Assembly (NCBI GenBank): GCA_036583965.1
Contig: JAZBQD010000001.1
Span: 15,181,892-15,245,891, forward strand
From: Prunella strophiata
Taxonomy: Eukaryota > Chordata > Aves > Passeriformes > Prunellidae
DNA: 64,000 nucleotides
Direction of reading: 5' to 3'
Shown here: positions 52,800 to 63,370 of the stretch, one piece after another
Position numbering within the stretch: the stretch's first letter is position 1
How the letters are laid out: each line of letters starts with the position of its first letter
Notes under the pieces: model-generated
The model's database searches: none
What the model was told of the DNA's origin: nothing
What the model saw: only the letters and a program-made list of their open reading frames with translations
Position numbers and translations under genes: made by a program

Positions 52800-53265
52800 G
52801 CCTCCATGGAAATGCACAAGGAGGCATTAGAGAACTGGAAAGTTTCACACTGCCTGAGCCTGATGCATTTCATCCCAAAATACTGCAGAAAAATATGAAT
52901 TAATGTCAGAATCACTTGGGGTTATCTTAGGGAAGTCATGGGGTGTAAATAAGAATCAGAACACTAGAAAAAGCAAATAAATTCAGTTTCTAAGAATGGA
53001 AGGAAAAGACTAATTGAGGATTTGTCTATCAGTCAGCTTACCTTCAACTTCCAAAAAAATCCTGGAAAGCACAAAATCTTTGTGAGCAATGAAAGAAAAC
53101 AAGGCAATGAGTCAAAAGGATTTTTCAACTCCAAACCCCCTCAGAATAAACTCATTTCTCCTTATGAATGGGCCCTGGGCCTAGACAGAGGGGAAACAAT
53201 AAACAGCATCTAAAGTCACAGAATGAGCTTTGATACCGTCTCATTCAAAAGGGAAAAAAGTAATT
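52800..53265 (+). mobile_element. Decayed CR1 ORF2 (reverse transcriptase) fragment, copy 2
   Basis: From about 52,834 to 53,264 this runs parallel to 48,621-49,060, with the same order of RT-derived motifs (LISPYEWALGLDRGE near 53,145, then GAGCTTTGATACCGTCTC near 53,224). Identity looks high (roughly 85-90% by eye), with small indels. It is non-coding. Confidence 0.72.
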
Positions 53266-56200
53266 AGTATAGATTTGTCTCCTTGCTAAGGCAAATCCCA
53301 CATTTGCAAACAGGGGACACATGACATCGTCTGAAGTTTATGTAATCCTCATGTGCCTGTTTCAGATGGCAGGGCAAGAGGAAATAGATTAAATAGGGGC
53401 AAGAGACCCACTTGGAGAAAAATAAAAAGGGATAATAAATCCATGGGAATGAAATCTGAAACTTTTTTAGAAAAAACAGAACAACTGTGGACAGCATTGT
53501 AGAACTCTGAGAGAGACGGGAGGCCTAGAATAAGTGGAATGTCAAATTCTTCATGCACCCACAAATATTTTTTTATCAACTTTCATTAATTCTTTTCTGG
53601 ATTTATTTTCCCAAGAGATTAGGAAAGATTTTTGTACTCTGTTGTAAAGGGCTGCTTTATTAGTGTCAGATCCTCACTTTAATCACTGCCTTGCACATGT
53701 GGGCTCTACCTGGCTTCATGTAATTGCATCTCCTGATGACACAGCCTTGGGAAACTTCTTGCTTCATGAGCTGAACCCTCTCTAAAGCACTCCCATCCAC
53801 CCCAGCCTGCAGCAGCACTGTCAGTTTTTCACAGGGGGGTCCTGTGTGTGTTTAAAGGCTCTGCCTGCTGGGCTGGGGGCAGCTGATGGTGGTGGAAGGG
53901 CACCATGTTCATCAGAGGTTGAGTTCTGCTGGGAAATGGGATGTAAGGGTTGCTGGGGGTAAGGAAAACAGGTTTTGTTTCTCTGATGAGGAGAGAATTA
54001 GTGGCAAAACAGCTGACTAGCAGGTTCCAGGGAAACAAGGAATAATTTACAAGAATACTTTGGTGAATAAAGACCCAGCCACTTTATCAAATGTTTTAAT
54101 GCTGAAGGGAAACTGATATTAATTTCTGGTGAAGAGGTGGTACTTGATAAACCTACTAGCTCCAATTAGTTGAGTTTTAGCTCTGTATTAGGATGATAAT
54201 TACATGTATTTGTGCTTGGCCTCATGGTTTGTGCCACATGGACTCCAATCTCCCAGAGCTGCTAGGAGGAGATACCTCAGATCTGAGATTCTTCCTCTTC
54301 CTAGAAACTGTACAAAATGTGTGGAGGGAGGAACTGCTGCATCCTGAGGGCTTCTGATCTAGAGGAGGAACAAAGCAAAGTTTGTCTAATTCCCAAAAGG
54401 GAACTTGGGAATATTGTATAGCAGGAAGCAGGTTGGAACTTCCCTTGTTATTTATGTTATTTATTCCCTTGATATTCCCTTGTATATTCCCTTATTTTCC
54501 CTCTGCTAATGTAGTTTAGAGTGATCTGTAGGACTTGCCATTTTTGCAACTATTTTTAAATAGGTGAATTGTGAAACTCGGTGTAGCTCCACATTACCTT
54601 TTATCCACCTCATTGAGTCTCAATATTTCAATGTAAATAGCTTCAGATTTAGAAAGCTGTACTGACACTCTTCATTTAGTTTTCATTCACAACTGTTAAA
54701 AATTTTAAAACCATTCTTGTGTCGTTCCAGCCTTCTCCAAACCCACCTTCCACCCCTGTTTTTAAATACCTCATGTGAGAGCTGGAATAGAAAGTGCTTG
54801 CCTATTTATCCCTATTTTCAACACTGTAAATTAAGCTGTTCATGTGAACAGTTTCTTCATTTAGCAATAAGCAAAGAATGGAACTGTTTGGAACAGTGCT
54901 TTCCACAATGCCTTAAAAGCAAAGAAACCCATATTTTTGTCACTACAGCAAAACACAGGTCTTCAGAATCTTCCCTTCACTTTGTCTGTGTTGTCAGAAC
55001 TTTGACAGGTGATGATTTGCTTTTCCTCTGTCCTCAGTCTGTGACAATTTTCCAAGAGGAGGTTGTATCAAAGCAATCTAGAATTAGCTGTGACAAGTGA
55101 CAATTGCATGGGTGGCACAAAAGGCTTTTACAAATAGACATTATTTTATGCAACAGACATTAATACATGTTTTAATGAAGAAGTGATTCACAATGATAAT
55201 ATTATTGGCTTGTTAAGATTAAACAGATCTGCCATATGCTGTCGAGTGCTTCAGATGGTTTCAAATTTATTTTTTTTTTTAATCTATGCATATTAACAAC
55301 AGATGTTGAATTTTAAAATGATCCAATAATCGAGGGGAAATCATTCCAAAGCTGAGTGATAATTTTGTCATGTTAATGATTTGAAATATTTTGTATGTAT
55401 CATATATTGGTATTTAGCTCATAGCTAGCTCTTGCACATGGTATTTTTTGTCATCTTGCTTCCTCCAGTTGCTGAGGAGTGGTGGGTTGGTTGAACACTT
55501 GCCTTGGAACTCCATCCCTAAACTTTCAATTAATTTTATTAAAAAACCCTTTCACAAATGCATCTGCCCTCAACTCCTCTGCCTCTGGACTGTACAGAAA
55601 TGGAATGTGAGCCTCACCCTAATGTTGCTGCTTTTGCCTGGCCTGCCCCTGTTGCACTGGGGGGGTGAGGGGAGGGAAGAAGGACACCACAAAGCAAATA
55701 CACCGAGCTGACACGCCACAGGGGAGGGACCCTGTTCTCAGAAGGCTCAAGTGGCTCCCACATTGGTACAGGGACAGATTGCAGATCTGGGTGATTGCAG
55801 ATTTACCCTTTGGCTGCTTATTGTTTGCTTGAAGACCAGAAATTTGGTTTTTTGCTTTCTTTCTTGCCCTGCCTCCAGGAGCCCAAGATGGGGTTGGGTC
55901 ACAGCACAATCTGTTGCTTCTCCTTCCCACTCCCAAGCACAGCAGGTCACACACTGGAGCTGTGGCTGGTGGCAGCCTGGGACAGTGCACCACGGCTCCC
56001 ATGTCACTTGCTGTCACATTTTCACCTGTCTTGTGGGTGTGATGGAGTAAACAAACACATCTCCCTGTGGCTGGGAAGCTCTAGAAAGAGAGACAAGACT
56101 CCAGCTGATCAGCCTCCCCAGAGCACAGCTGCCCTGGGCTGAGCAGTCACCTTTCTGCTGATGCTGCTGGGGAGAAGCTGAGCTGCACTGGCTGATCCCA

Positions 56201-56480
56201 GCCCACACCCAGCACCAGCTGCTCTCAAAGCACAGCATTAAAGCCACCCCAGCTGCCTTTCCAGCAGGTTTTCTGGAGACCCAGAGCTGTGCTCAGCAGG
56301 ACAGGCAGAGCCCATCTCCACGCTGAAAGCTGCAATCCTTTGCAATCCTCTTGCTGCTTCTCTTTGCAATCCTCTTGCTGCTGCTTGGCTCCAGTGCCTC
56401 ATGGAAATGTAGGAATTGTAGGAAATGTAGGTGTAGAGATTTTTTGCCATCGTCTCCTTCTGGATAGTCCCTGCAGAAAT
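53266..56480. other. Intergenic; no gene seen
   Basis: Contains GC-richer sequence at 55,600-56,300 with overlapping short open frames on both strands, and an AT-rich block at 55,130-55,440 that is a candidate conserved element. Nothing coding is supported. Confidence 0.6.
54445..54502. repeat. Short degenerate tandem repeat (TATTCCCT-like)
   Basis: The motif TATTCCCTT or close variants recurs about four times with 12-15 base spacing. It is a small, imperfect local duplication. Confidence 0.6.
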
Positions 56481-56554
56481 TTAAAAAAACAAACAAACAA
56501 AAAAAAATTACCCAACCAAAAACAAAAACCACAAAAAAACCAAAAACAAAAAAA

Positions 56555-57060
56555 CCAAAAACAAAACCACAAAAAAACCAAAAACAAAACCACAAAAAAA
56601 CCAAAAACAAAACCACAAAAAAACCAAAAACAAAACCACAAAAAAACCAAAAACAAAACCACAAAAAAACCAAAAACAAAACCACAAAAAAACCAAAAAC
56701 AAAACCACAAAAAAACCAAAAACAAAACCACAAAAAAACCAAAAACAAAACCACAAAAAAACCAAAAACAAAACCACAAAAAAACCAAAAACAAAACCAC
56801 AAAAAAACCAAAAACAAAACCACAAAAAAACCAAAAACAAAACCACAAAAAAACCAAAAACAAAACCACAAAAAAACCAAAAACAAAACCACAAAAAAAC
56901 CAAAAACAAAACCACAAAAAAACCAAAAACAAAACCACAAAAAAACCAAAAACAAAACCACAAAAAAACCAAAAACAAAACCACAAAAAAACCAAAAACA
57001 AAACCACAAAAAAACCAAAAACAAAACCACAAAAAAACCAAAAACAAAACCACAAAAAAT
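56555..57060. repeat. Minisatellite: 22 tandem copies of a 23-bp A/C-only unit
   Basis: The unit reads CC-A5-C-A4-CC-A-C-A7 and recurs every 23 bases exactly, with CC at 56,555, 56,578 and so on to 57,038; the last unit ends with T instead of A at 57,060. The flanks (56,510-56,554 and 57,061-57,099) are related degenerate A/C sequence. From 56,510 to 57,059 the plus strand has no G or T. The unit lacks stop codons in all frames and is not a multiple of three, so all six frames stay open; the resulting Lys/Asn/Thr-rich and Phe/Val/Leu-rich conceptual proteins are artefacts. The near identity of copies implies recent expansion or ongoing homogenisation. Confidence 0.97.
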
Positions 57061-57449
57061 CAAAACCAAAAAACCAACCAACCAAACAAACAAAAACCAG
57101 GGAAATTACAGTGTGATAATTAACATAAACAAGATGCAAAGGATGGAGAGCCCAGTCAGCTTCATAGGTTGCAGTGATCCCAAATTGATTTCCAATGGGC
57201 TGGAGACATGAATCACAGAGCTCTTGAGTGTGTGCTTTATTATTTATACAGATTACAAGCTTCATTGACTGAATTTGACAAAGCAAGCTGTAGAAAGGGA
57301 AAGTCAATCCCATCTGCTTCTTGGTGAAGAGAGTAAATTTATAGATCCTAAAGGGACATAACTCCAAGTGAGATACATTTGAGCTTCATGCCCTTTACCT
57401 CTCACTTTTTGCCCTGTAGGGAGGCAGCCTGACTATCAAGTAGTTAGTC

Positions 57450-57680
57450 CTGAATCATTTGGGTGGGAAAACACCTCTAAGATTATTAAGTCCAGCTGTT
57501 AACCCAGCACTGTCCAAGCCCAACACTGATCCATGTCCCCAGGTGCCCCATCTACACATCTTTTAAATCCCTCCAAGGATGGTGAGTCCCCCAGTGCCCT
57601 GGGCTGCCTGTTCCAATGCCTGCCCAGCCATCTGGTGAAGAAATTTTTTCCTAATATCCAATCCCTGTGTGGGCTCCTAA
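57450..57680 (-). mobile_element. CR1 LINE 3' fragment, antisense orientation
   Basis: The plus strand carries the reverse complement of a CR1 3' end: GAATCATTTGGGTGGGAAAA, then AAGTCCAGCTGTTAACCCAG, then the GGTGAAGAAATTTTTTCCTA segment near 57,634. It belongs to a different CR1 subfamily from the copies at 21.9 and 42.3 kb, judging by this start. It ends abruptly near 57,680. Confidence 0.88.
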
Positions 57681-60600
57681 AAGAGAGAGCACTTAGATGC
57701 CTTTTTCTTCCCCAGGGAACAATGAGAAAATGCCAATATTCCTAATTTTAGGTGGCAACCACCTTGAGGGCCCAGCTTCCACATGAATAGTTGATCAATG
57801 GCTTCAAAAGTCTGGGGGAGAGTTAGGAGAGCAGGGAGCAGAGAAACAAATAACACAAAATTTTATTGAAATCAGCCTGGGGAAGCCTGTCCCATCTGGT
57901 TGTGTCACTGCACACTAAGAATAGACTTCACACCTGCTCTTGAGACAGGGATTGTGAAAATGATTTCCAAAGGAAAAGTCCCATTAATATGGGATGGATA
58001 CCTCAGATGCATCTGCTGCTCCTCTCTGGGACTTTCAGTGAAGCATCTTGTTGCTGTGGAGGGAAATCAGGTGCAAAGGATCAGAGTTAGTGATGGTTGT
58101 GACCCAAAATGAGGTCGCTGAGGATGGGGAGAGTATTTACTTGAGGTAAACACAAAAGCCAGAGCTGCAAGTGTCAGGCCAGGCCAGCTGCAGATCCACA
58201 CAGCAAATGGTTCAGTTCAGAGCCTGTGTGTCTTGCAGAAAGAAGAGAGAAAAGGTTATTCTTCATTTTAGAAAGCCCTTCTCCCTTTAGAAAGCTCTCC
58301 CTCTCTGTATGCCTTCCATGAGGCAGAAATGTTTGCTTTGACTCTTGAGCAACCTTTTCTCCAGGGTAAGGAGGAGGAATGTGATTATCTTTTCCTGAGA
58401 AAATAAAAAGATCGTGAGCAGTGAGAGGGAAAGGACTGGAGGTAAAAGTTTGTACTACATTTCTTTATGCAGAAATGGCCAAGATGGCACCAGCATGTTG
58501 TTTTTGTCTTTACCTTCTTCTCATCTGGTGGGGAGATTGATTGATTGATGCATTGTACAGTTCCCTCTTTCACATTTTTTTATCCCCAGATGCAGGTGTA
58601 CCATTTTCAGCTTCTGTCACCTTAGACAACTAATTATAACTCATCCACTGACACCTCAACAAAGGAAATTTGCTGAATTAAAGCTGCACAGAGCACCTGT
58701 TGTCCAGCAGGTATGAAAAACCCCAGCTTTCCCCAGTCCATCTATCAGCTGTGAAAGGCTCACCCTGCTCCTGTGAGTGATGCCCTCATGGCAGGAGCTG
58801 CTTTTTTCCCCCCCAGATAAACTGACAAGTATAACCCTGAGTTTTCTTCAGCCAAGAATAAGGAAAATTTATTTAAAGCAATGCATTGCACAGACAAATT
58901 AGTTTTTGGTGACTGTTCTGAGTAGATATCCCTGAGGTAGGGGGGAAAAACCAGCTCTACCTCACCCTAAATGAGTTTTTATTATTTTCCTTTGGCTGCC
59001 TGATCTCAGCTTTAGTGAGCTTTGGTGATTTTCTAATCTAATTCCTGATCAAACACTGGCTTATTTTTCCTATGTGTTTCATGAGTGCATTGCCTTTTAA
59101 TGCCAGCCCCAGTCTTGACCACAGGGAGTAGTTTATGTTTGATCAAGCACTAGTGTAGTTTATAAGTTTATCAAGTTTTGAACCAAGCCACTCTACAAAA
59201 TTAAAGCATGCCATGATTTCTTAAACTGCAATTAAAAAATATACCACCAAAAATGCCTCAGTGATGAGCCCTGGCCCTTCCAAGAACTGCAGCAGTTCCC
59301 TGGAGAGGGGTGGAGATTAGCAACCACGTTTCACATGACAGCTTTCAATATATTTATTTGCATAACTGGATTACAGAAGTGCATCAAAATGCCTCTAAAT
59401 CTTATTATTGTTTATTACTCTGGATATCAGATAAAACAATAATTAAATTGGGCAGAGATTCTTGGGACTCAGTTAACAGAATTTAGGCTCTGAATGTGGC
59501 TGTGCTTTGTTCTCTGCCCTATTACAACCCCCAGACCTCAAGCTCAGGACTGGACCTCCTTTGTGCAAGGAAAACCTGGAAAAATGGCATTACAGGACCA
59601 CTGAGGTGACCAAGGGGGCTGTGGAGGAGAGAGAAAGAGCTTCAGAAACCCACAGCTGGGAAATGCAGATCATTTCAGGATGCATCTGGAAACCTGCTTG
59701 AGAGGAGGGCCTGAAACAGGGGCAGGCTCTGAGCTTTCTGCTGCAAATTCACATCCTGACAAAATCAAGGCACTTACAGGTTAAACCAGCACTTAGATGA
59801 GGTTTCCAGCTGTGCTGGGCATCTCCAGGAGCTGCCAGACCCTGGCACTGCTCTAAGAGCAGAGATTGCATTTGTCACTGTGGGAACAATCTGTGCACTG
59901 AGCAGCCCTTCATTTCTGTCTCAAGGAAAAGCAAATAGAGAGAGAAATCCTTGTTTGCTTCATGCAGCTCTTGGCAGTCACCGTCTCCAGTCATTATCAC
60001 TCAAGAGAACATGAAATAAATCAAACTGCAGTGATGGCAAATGAGGGAAAAAATATGAAGTGTAAGGAGGAAAAGATCCCAGGGACTGCTGTGGATAAGA
60101 AATTCTGGGAAGACTCCACTGGGCTTTGGACCCCTCTGGGTGACAGCACTGTCTGTATTTAGTGCAGGAGGTTGTAAACATATGAGCCACCTCAATGTTA
60201 ATCTTTACAAACCGAAAAATTAGCAGTTTGAATTTACCTAATTCCACAGAAGAAAAATCTCTAAAAATCAGGATTTTTTTTGTTATTTGAAGCTGCTTTT
60301 TGTGTTGTTGTTTCAGCGTTCTCTTGGTGTCCTGCTCTCTGTACTCTTTTAAAGAGTCCTGAAAATGAGATTGAAAAGCTTTTAAGATTAGGTTGGTTTG
60401 TTTGAAAGTGGGCTTTTAGCCTTTTCAAAGTGACCAGTTATTCCAGTAACTTATTATATTGATCTTCAAGGAAAAAGCATTTCCTGAAATTCAGCAAAAA
60501 CAAAACATTCTTTAGAAGGTCACTCAGATCTTTAAACTGAGGTGAGAAAGGCAGGCACACATAAGCACAGAGTGAATGCAAGTGATGCCCAAGTTTAAAT

Positions 60601-61539
60601 GGTCCTTCTTCATTCAGTGCCTCTGTAATCAGCTTTTAGTGTTCCTTTTACCAGCAGTAGAACAACTTGAAATTGTGGGAAGTTCATTAAATGGGATTTC
60701 AAATGTTTTCCCAACACTTTTCACAGGATGTGCATATGGATCTGGGGGATTTTTTAGTCAGATTAATTTTACTGAAACACAACGAGTAAAAAGATTTTCA
60801 CAGATTCACAGTAGGATTACATTTACAAACTAAAGCAACCATCCTCTCTCTTCCCCCTCCCCTCATGACCATTTGCACAGAGAGATGCCCTTGCTGACCA
60901 TGGCCAGAGCTGCCCCTGCATTGTGCTGCTTTTTTGGCTGATGGCAGTTCAGTGCCAGAAAGTTTCTCATGCTATCCCAGACTGCAGCTGAAGCAGAACC
61001 TCTCAGAACTCTGTCCTGTGCACTTAACTGTTATACCTGATATTTTCAGGGAGGAAGAAACTAGGTACCATTAGGTTGATTATAGCTTCTAGCTCCCTTT
61101 GAAAGGAGAATGTCAAAGGAAATTGTTTCTTCCCAAAAGACTTCTCCAAAGGGAGAGCACCTGCCCCTCCTCTGTGTTTGGCAGCTTTCTTTGACTGGCC
61201 ATGCAATGCTCATTCTTGGCTCACTATCCACAGCCCCTTCAGCCTTCTGGCTCTTGGGGCACCTCCAGAAGGGCAGTGCCAAAGCCTCTGGCTCTCTCTG
61301 GAGATGAAAGCTGATGGCAGCATGGCCACATGTGCAAACCAGTTCCTCAAGGAAGGATGGAATTCATCTCAGTGCTGGCGAGGCTGTGAGGACAGCACAG
61401 CTGACTTGCAGTAGGGTCAGCACATTGGGACTGCATGAGGAAAGAGTTTTGGCCCTAACCCAAAAAGGACTACAGGAATGCTGTGAGTCCTCTACCCTAG
61501 AGCCTGTGCTAAGGAATGGACTCTGGGTAGACACACAGG
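57681..61539. other. Intergenic 3' of PRLHR; no gene seen
   Basis: Single-copy sequence with open frames under 90 codons, none resembling a protein. It separates the CR1 fragment at 57.5 kb from the probable PRLHR 3' UTR. Confidence 0.6.
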
Positions 61540-61545
61540 TTTAAT
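61540..61545 (-). terminator. Candidate PRLHR polyadenylation signal (ATTAAA)
   Basis: No AATAAA was noticed on the minus strand in the few hundred bases after the PRLHR stop. The first common variant I found is ATTAAA at this site, which would give a 3' UTR of roughly 360-380 bases. No transcript evidence is available, so a more distal signal is possible. Confidence 0.3.
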
Positions 61546-61900
61546 TTTTACCCAATCCAAAACACCCCCTCTTATATATTTAGATTTCATATTCATCCTT
61601 GCTTCTCTTTGTCCCCAAAACCCATGTCTGTACTGATAGTAATATCCAAAACAGATAGGAAGGATCCCTGTATCTTATTGTGCTTACATCTCCTTGGCTC
61701 CTAACTCCAATCAAAGCAATAAAGATATTTTTGAGGCATGACATCTGTCTGTCATTCTCCATTAGAAGTGGAGGTGCACATGGGACTTGTGTTGTTATAA
61801 TTGAGCCCTAAGGGCAAATGTCAGGAACGAGGACTAATTAAAAGCAAAAAAGACTTACAATGTTCATGTACAAAGGAGGTGCACTCCCACCAGCTCTCGT

Positions 61901-62935
61901 TTACAGCACTACACTGGCCATAATGCAGTTTGTAGCTGGTCCAATTTTCTTCTTCCTCCAGGCAAACATTTTTTTCAGCTCTCCCCTGAAGCTGTCATGG
62001 AGCCAGGCATAGAGGAAGGCATTGGTACAAGCAGACATCATTGCAAACCAGTGGCACAGCAGCTGGATGAAGTTGAAGTACTGCTTGTCAATCAAGCTGA
62101 TGTCAATGTCCTTTATCATGTTGAAGATGTGCAGGGGCAGCCAACAGACTCCAAAGGCTGCCACCACTAAGACCAGCAAGCGAAAAGTCTTCCTCCTCCT
62201 GGCACGGTCCCACTCAGCTTGGCCCTGGGTGACATTGCCTGGCACTACACGGTTCTTCAGCTTGACTGAGATCCTCAGGTAGGACAGGGAGATGACAGCC
62301 AAGGCAACACATAGGTGATGATGAGGGTGCTGTAGGCATAAGCCAAGCGATCTCTTTTCATGTGGAACCAAAACTCCTCGCAGATGGAGAAGTCCAGCTC
62401 CGGGAACTCTGCGTGGTAGGTGTGCACCAAGGCTGGGGCAGCCAAAGTGCAGCTCAGCAGCCAAATAGCAGCCAGGATGTAAGCACAGATGGGGATGGTG
62501 AGCCTCCTGCGGAAGGGGTACACCGTGGCACAGTACCTGTCCACAGCTATGACAGTCAGGGTGAAGACAGACACAAACACGGTGACAGGTTGCATCAGGA
62601 AAACAAAGTAGCACATGAAGCGCCCAGTAAACCCATCCCCGGGGCTCAAAGGCATAGGCCAGGGTCAGGGGCACACAGGTTGCACACATAAGCATGTCTG
62701 AGAAAGCCAGATTGCCTACCAGAAAGTTGGTGACGTTGTGCATTTTTTTTGTCTTGCAGATGACATAGATGAGAAGGTAATTCCCGATGACACCAATAAA
62801 AACCACCAGAGAGTAGCAGGGGATGATGAGTGGCTTGAAGGACTGAACAAACTGGAGCCCTGAGAATAAATTGCTGGTGTTGCTGTGGATGGCAGAGAGG
62901 AAGCTTTGGGAGGTTAAATTGTCCGAATTCATCAT
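61901..62935 (-). CDS. PRLHR: Prolactin-releasing peptide receptor (GPR10-type class A GPCR), with two compensating frameshifts as read
   Basis: This gene encodes a seven-transmembrane receptor for the RFamide prolactin-releasing peptide, acting at the plasma membrane of neurons and endocrine cells. The start is the tandem ATG at 62,930-62,935 with A at -3; the frame stays open upstream only to a GTG at 62,996-62,998 preceded by an in-frame TGA. With two indels allowed for, it is 344 residues (human about 370, with a longer N-terminus). Seen: N-glycosylation sequons N6 and N19, GN 51-52 in TM1, LAFSD with D80 in TM2, the stretch VPLTLAYAFEPRGWV typical of PRLHR, C108/C185 disulfide pair, DRY 132-134, P211 in TM5, CWLP 264-267 in TM6, and a C-terminal SVVL that looks like a PDZ ligand. 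The usual NPxxY is NAFLY (305-309). An extra base at 62,626 and a missing base at 62,301-62,302 put codons 104-211 in another frame. PRLHR1 versus PRLHR2 paralogy is not resolved. Confidence 0.93.
   Translation of the reverse strand: MMNSDNLTSQSFLSAIHSNTSNLFSGLQFVQSFKPLIIPCYSLVVFIGVIGNYLLIYVICKTKKMHNVTNFLVGNLAFSDMLMCATCVPLTLAYAFEPRGWVYWALHVLLCFPDATCHRVCVCLHPDCHSCGQVLCHGVPLPQEAHHPHLCLHPGCYLAAELHFGCPSLGAHLPRRVPGAGLLHLRGVLVPHEKRSLGLCLQHPHHHLCVALAVISLSYLRISVKLKNRVVPGNVTQGQAEWDRARRRKTFRLLVLVVAAFGVCWLPLHIFNMIKDIDISLIDKQYFNFIQLLCHWFAMMSACTNAFLYAWLHDSFRGELKKMFAWRKKKIGPATNCIMASVVL
62302..62626 (-). other. PRLHR: Frame-displaced TM3-TM5 segment of PRLHR
   Basis: Between these points the receptor sequence is found in the second reading frame of the minus strand. 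Upstream, the codon for Tyr103 (62,627-62,629) is followed by one extra base (plus-strand A at 62,626), after which GRFMC and the rest of TM3 follow. Downstream, after Pro211 (62,302-62,304), one base of an expected AAA run (plus strand) is missing at 62,301-62,302, restoring the original frame at LAVISL. The uncorrected frame reads 108 unrelated residues with no stop, removing the DRY motif and both disulfide cysteines. An assembly or sequencing indel pair is the simplest cause; a real allele or pseudogene is the alternative. Confidence 0.9.
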
Positions 62936-62998
62936 TTTCCTCCTTTTGTTGTCTGCCGTCAGCTGAGTGGAGTAGTTAGCACTGCTCTGCTCCCACAC

Positions 62999-63052
62999 TC
63001 AGGTAATCAGTGGGGATGATGAATGGATCACTGGCTGTCCAGAGGTTACCAT
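62999..63052 (-). promoter_or_regulatory. Upstream ORF of 17 codons in the probable PRLHR 5' UTR
   Basis: An ATG at 63,050-63,052 opens a 17-codon frame that ends with TGA at 62,999-63,001. It is in the same frame as PRLHR and stops 63 bases before the first PRLHR ATG. If this stretch is transcribed as 5' UTR, it could reduce initiation at the receptor start. Transcription here is inferred, not shown. Confidence 0.4.
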
Positions 63053-63123
63053 GGATAGTAAACAAGCAGCTGGAAATGCAAAAGGTGAACTTGCAACCCC
63101 CGAGAGGCAGCTTTCAGCAGATC

Positions 63124-63235
63124 CTAAGGAAAATCAAATACAACCAATTTCCATTAAAGTCCTCCTGTATTTACTATTAAATCTAGCTTTTGACAGCATG
63201 CCACTTAATAAACATTTAATGCAGTGAGTACTTAC
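63124..63235 (-). other. Possible short intron in the PRLHR 5' UTR
   Basis: On the minus strand a consensus donor GTAAGT begins at 63,235, and a pyrimidine-rich tract ending in TTCCTTAG has its AG at 63,124-63,125. Together they would bound a 112-base intron, with the following exon starting at 63,123 and running into the receptor start. The acceptor could instead pair with a more distant exon beyond this window, and either site may be fortuitous. Confidence 0.25.
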
Positions 63236-63318
63236 TGCTGGGGGGTTTTAATCCCATATGATTTTCCTGTGGATGCCAAGAAGTGTCCTAGTTGTCTGTC
63301 TTCTGCAAATCCAGGAGC

Positions 63319-63370
63319 TTGTATGTGTGTGTGTGTGCCAGAGAGGGAGAGGGAGAGAGAGAGAGAGAGA
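63319..63370. repeat. (GT)n followed by (GA)n microsatellite upstream of PRLHR
   Basis: A short alternating GT run passes into a GA-rich run. On the receptor strand it reads as a CT-rich then CA-rich tract about 385-435 bases before the receptor ATG, so it lies in the likely promoter or 5' UTR region. Such tracts vary in length between individuals. Confidence 0.85.

Noticed and set aside
56555..57060. CRISPR-like array
   Set aside because: Units are directly adjacent with no spacers, and the host is a vertebrate.
56289..57367. Long open frames (181-322 codons) on both strands over the minisatellite, rich in Lys/Asn/Thr or Phe/Val/Leu
   Set aside because: They follow directly from a stop-free 23-bp A/C unit; all frames are open and the peptide repeat is just three units read in succession.
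62362..62691. 109-codon plus-strand open frame opposite PRLHR
   Set aside because: Antisense shadow of the receptor coding sequence.
62936..62998. Receptor start at the upstream GTG (21 extra residues)
   Set aside because: Vertebrate receptors start at ATG; the tandem ATG at 62,930-62,935 has a good context and the extension resembles no PRLHR N-terminus I know.
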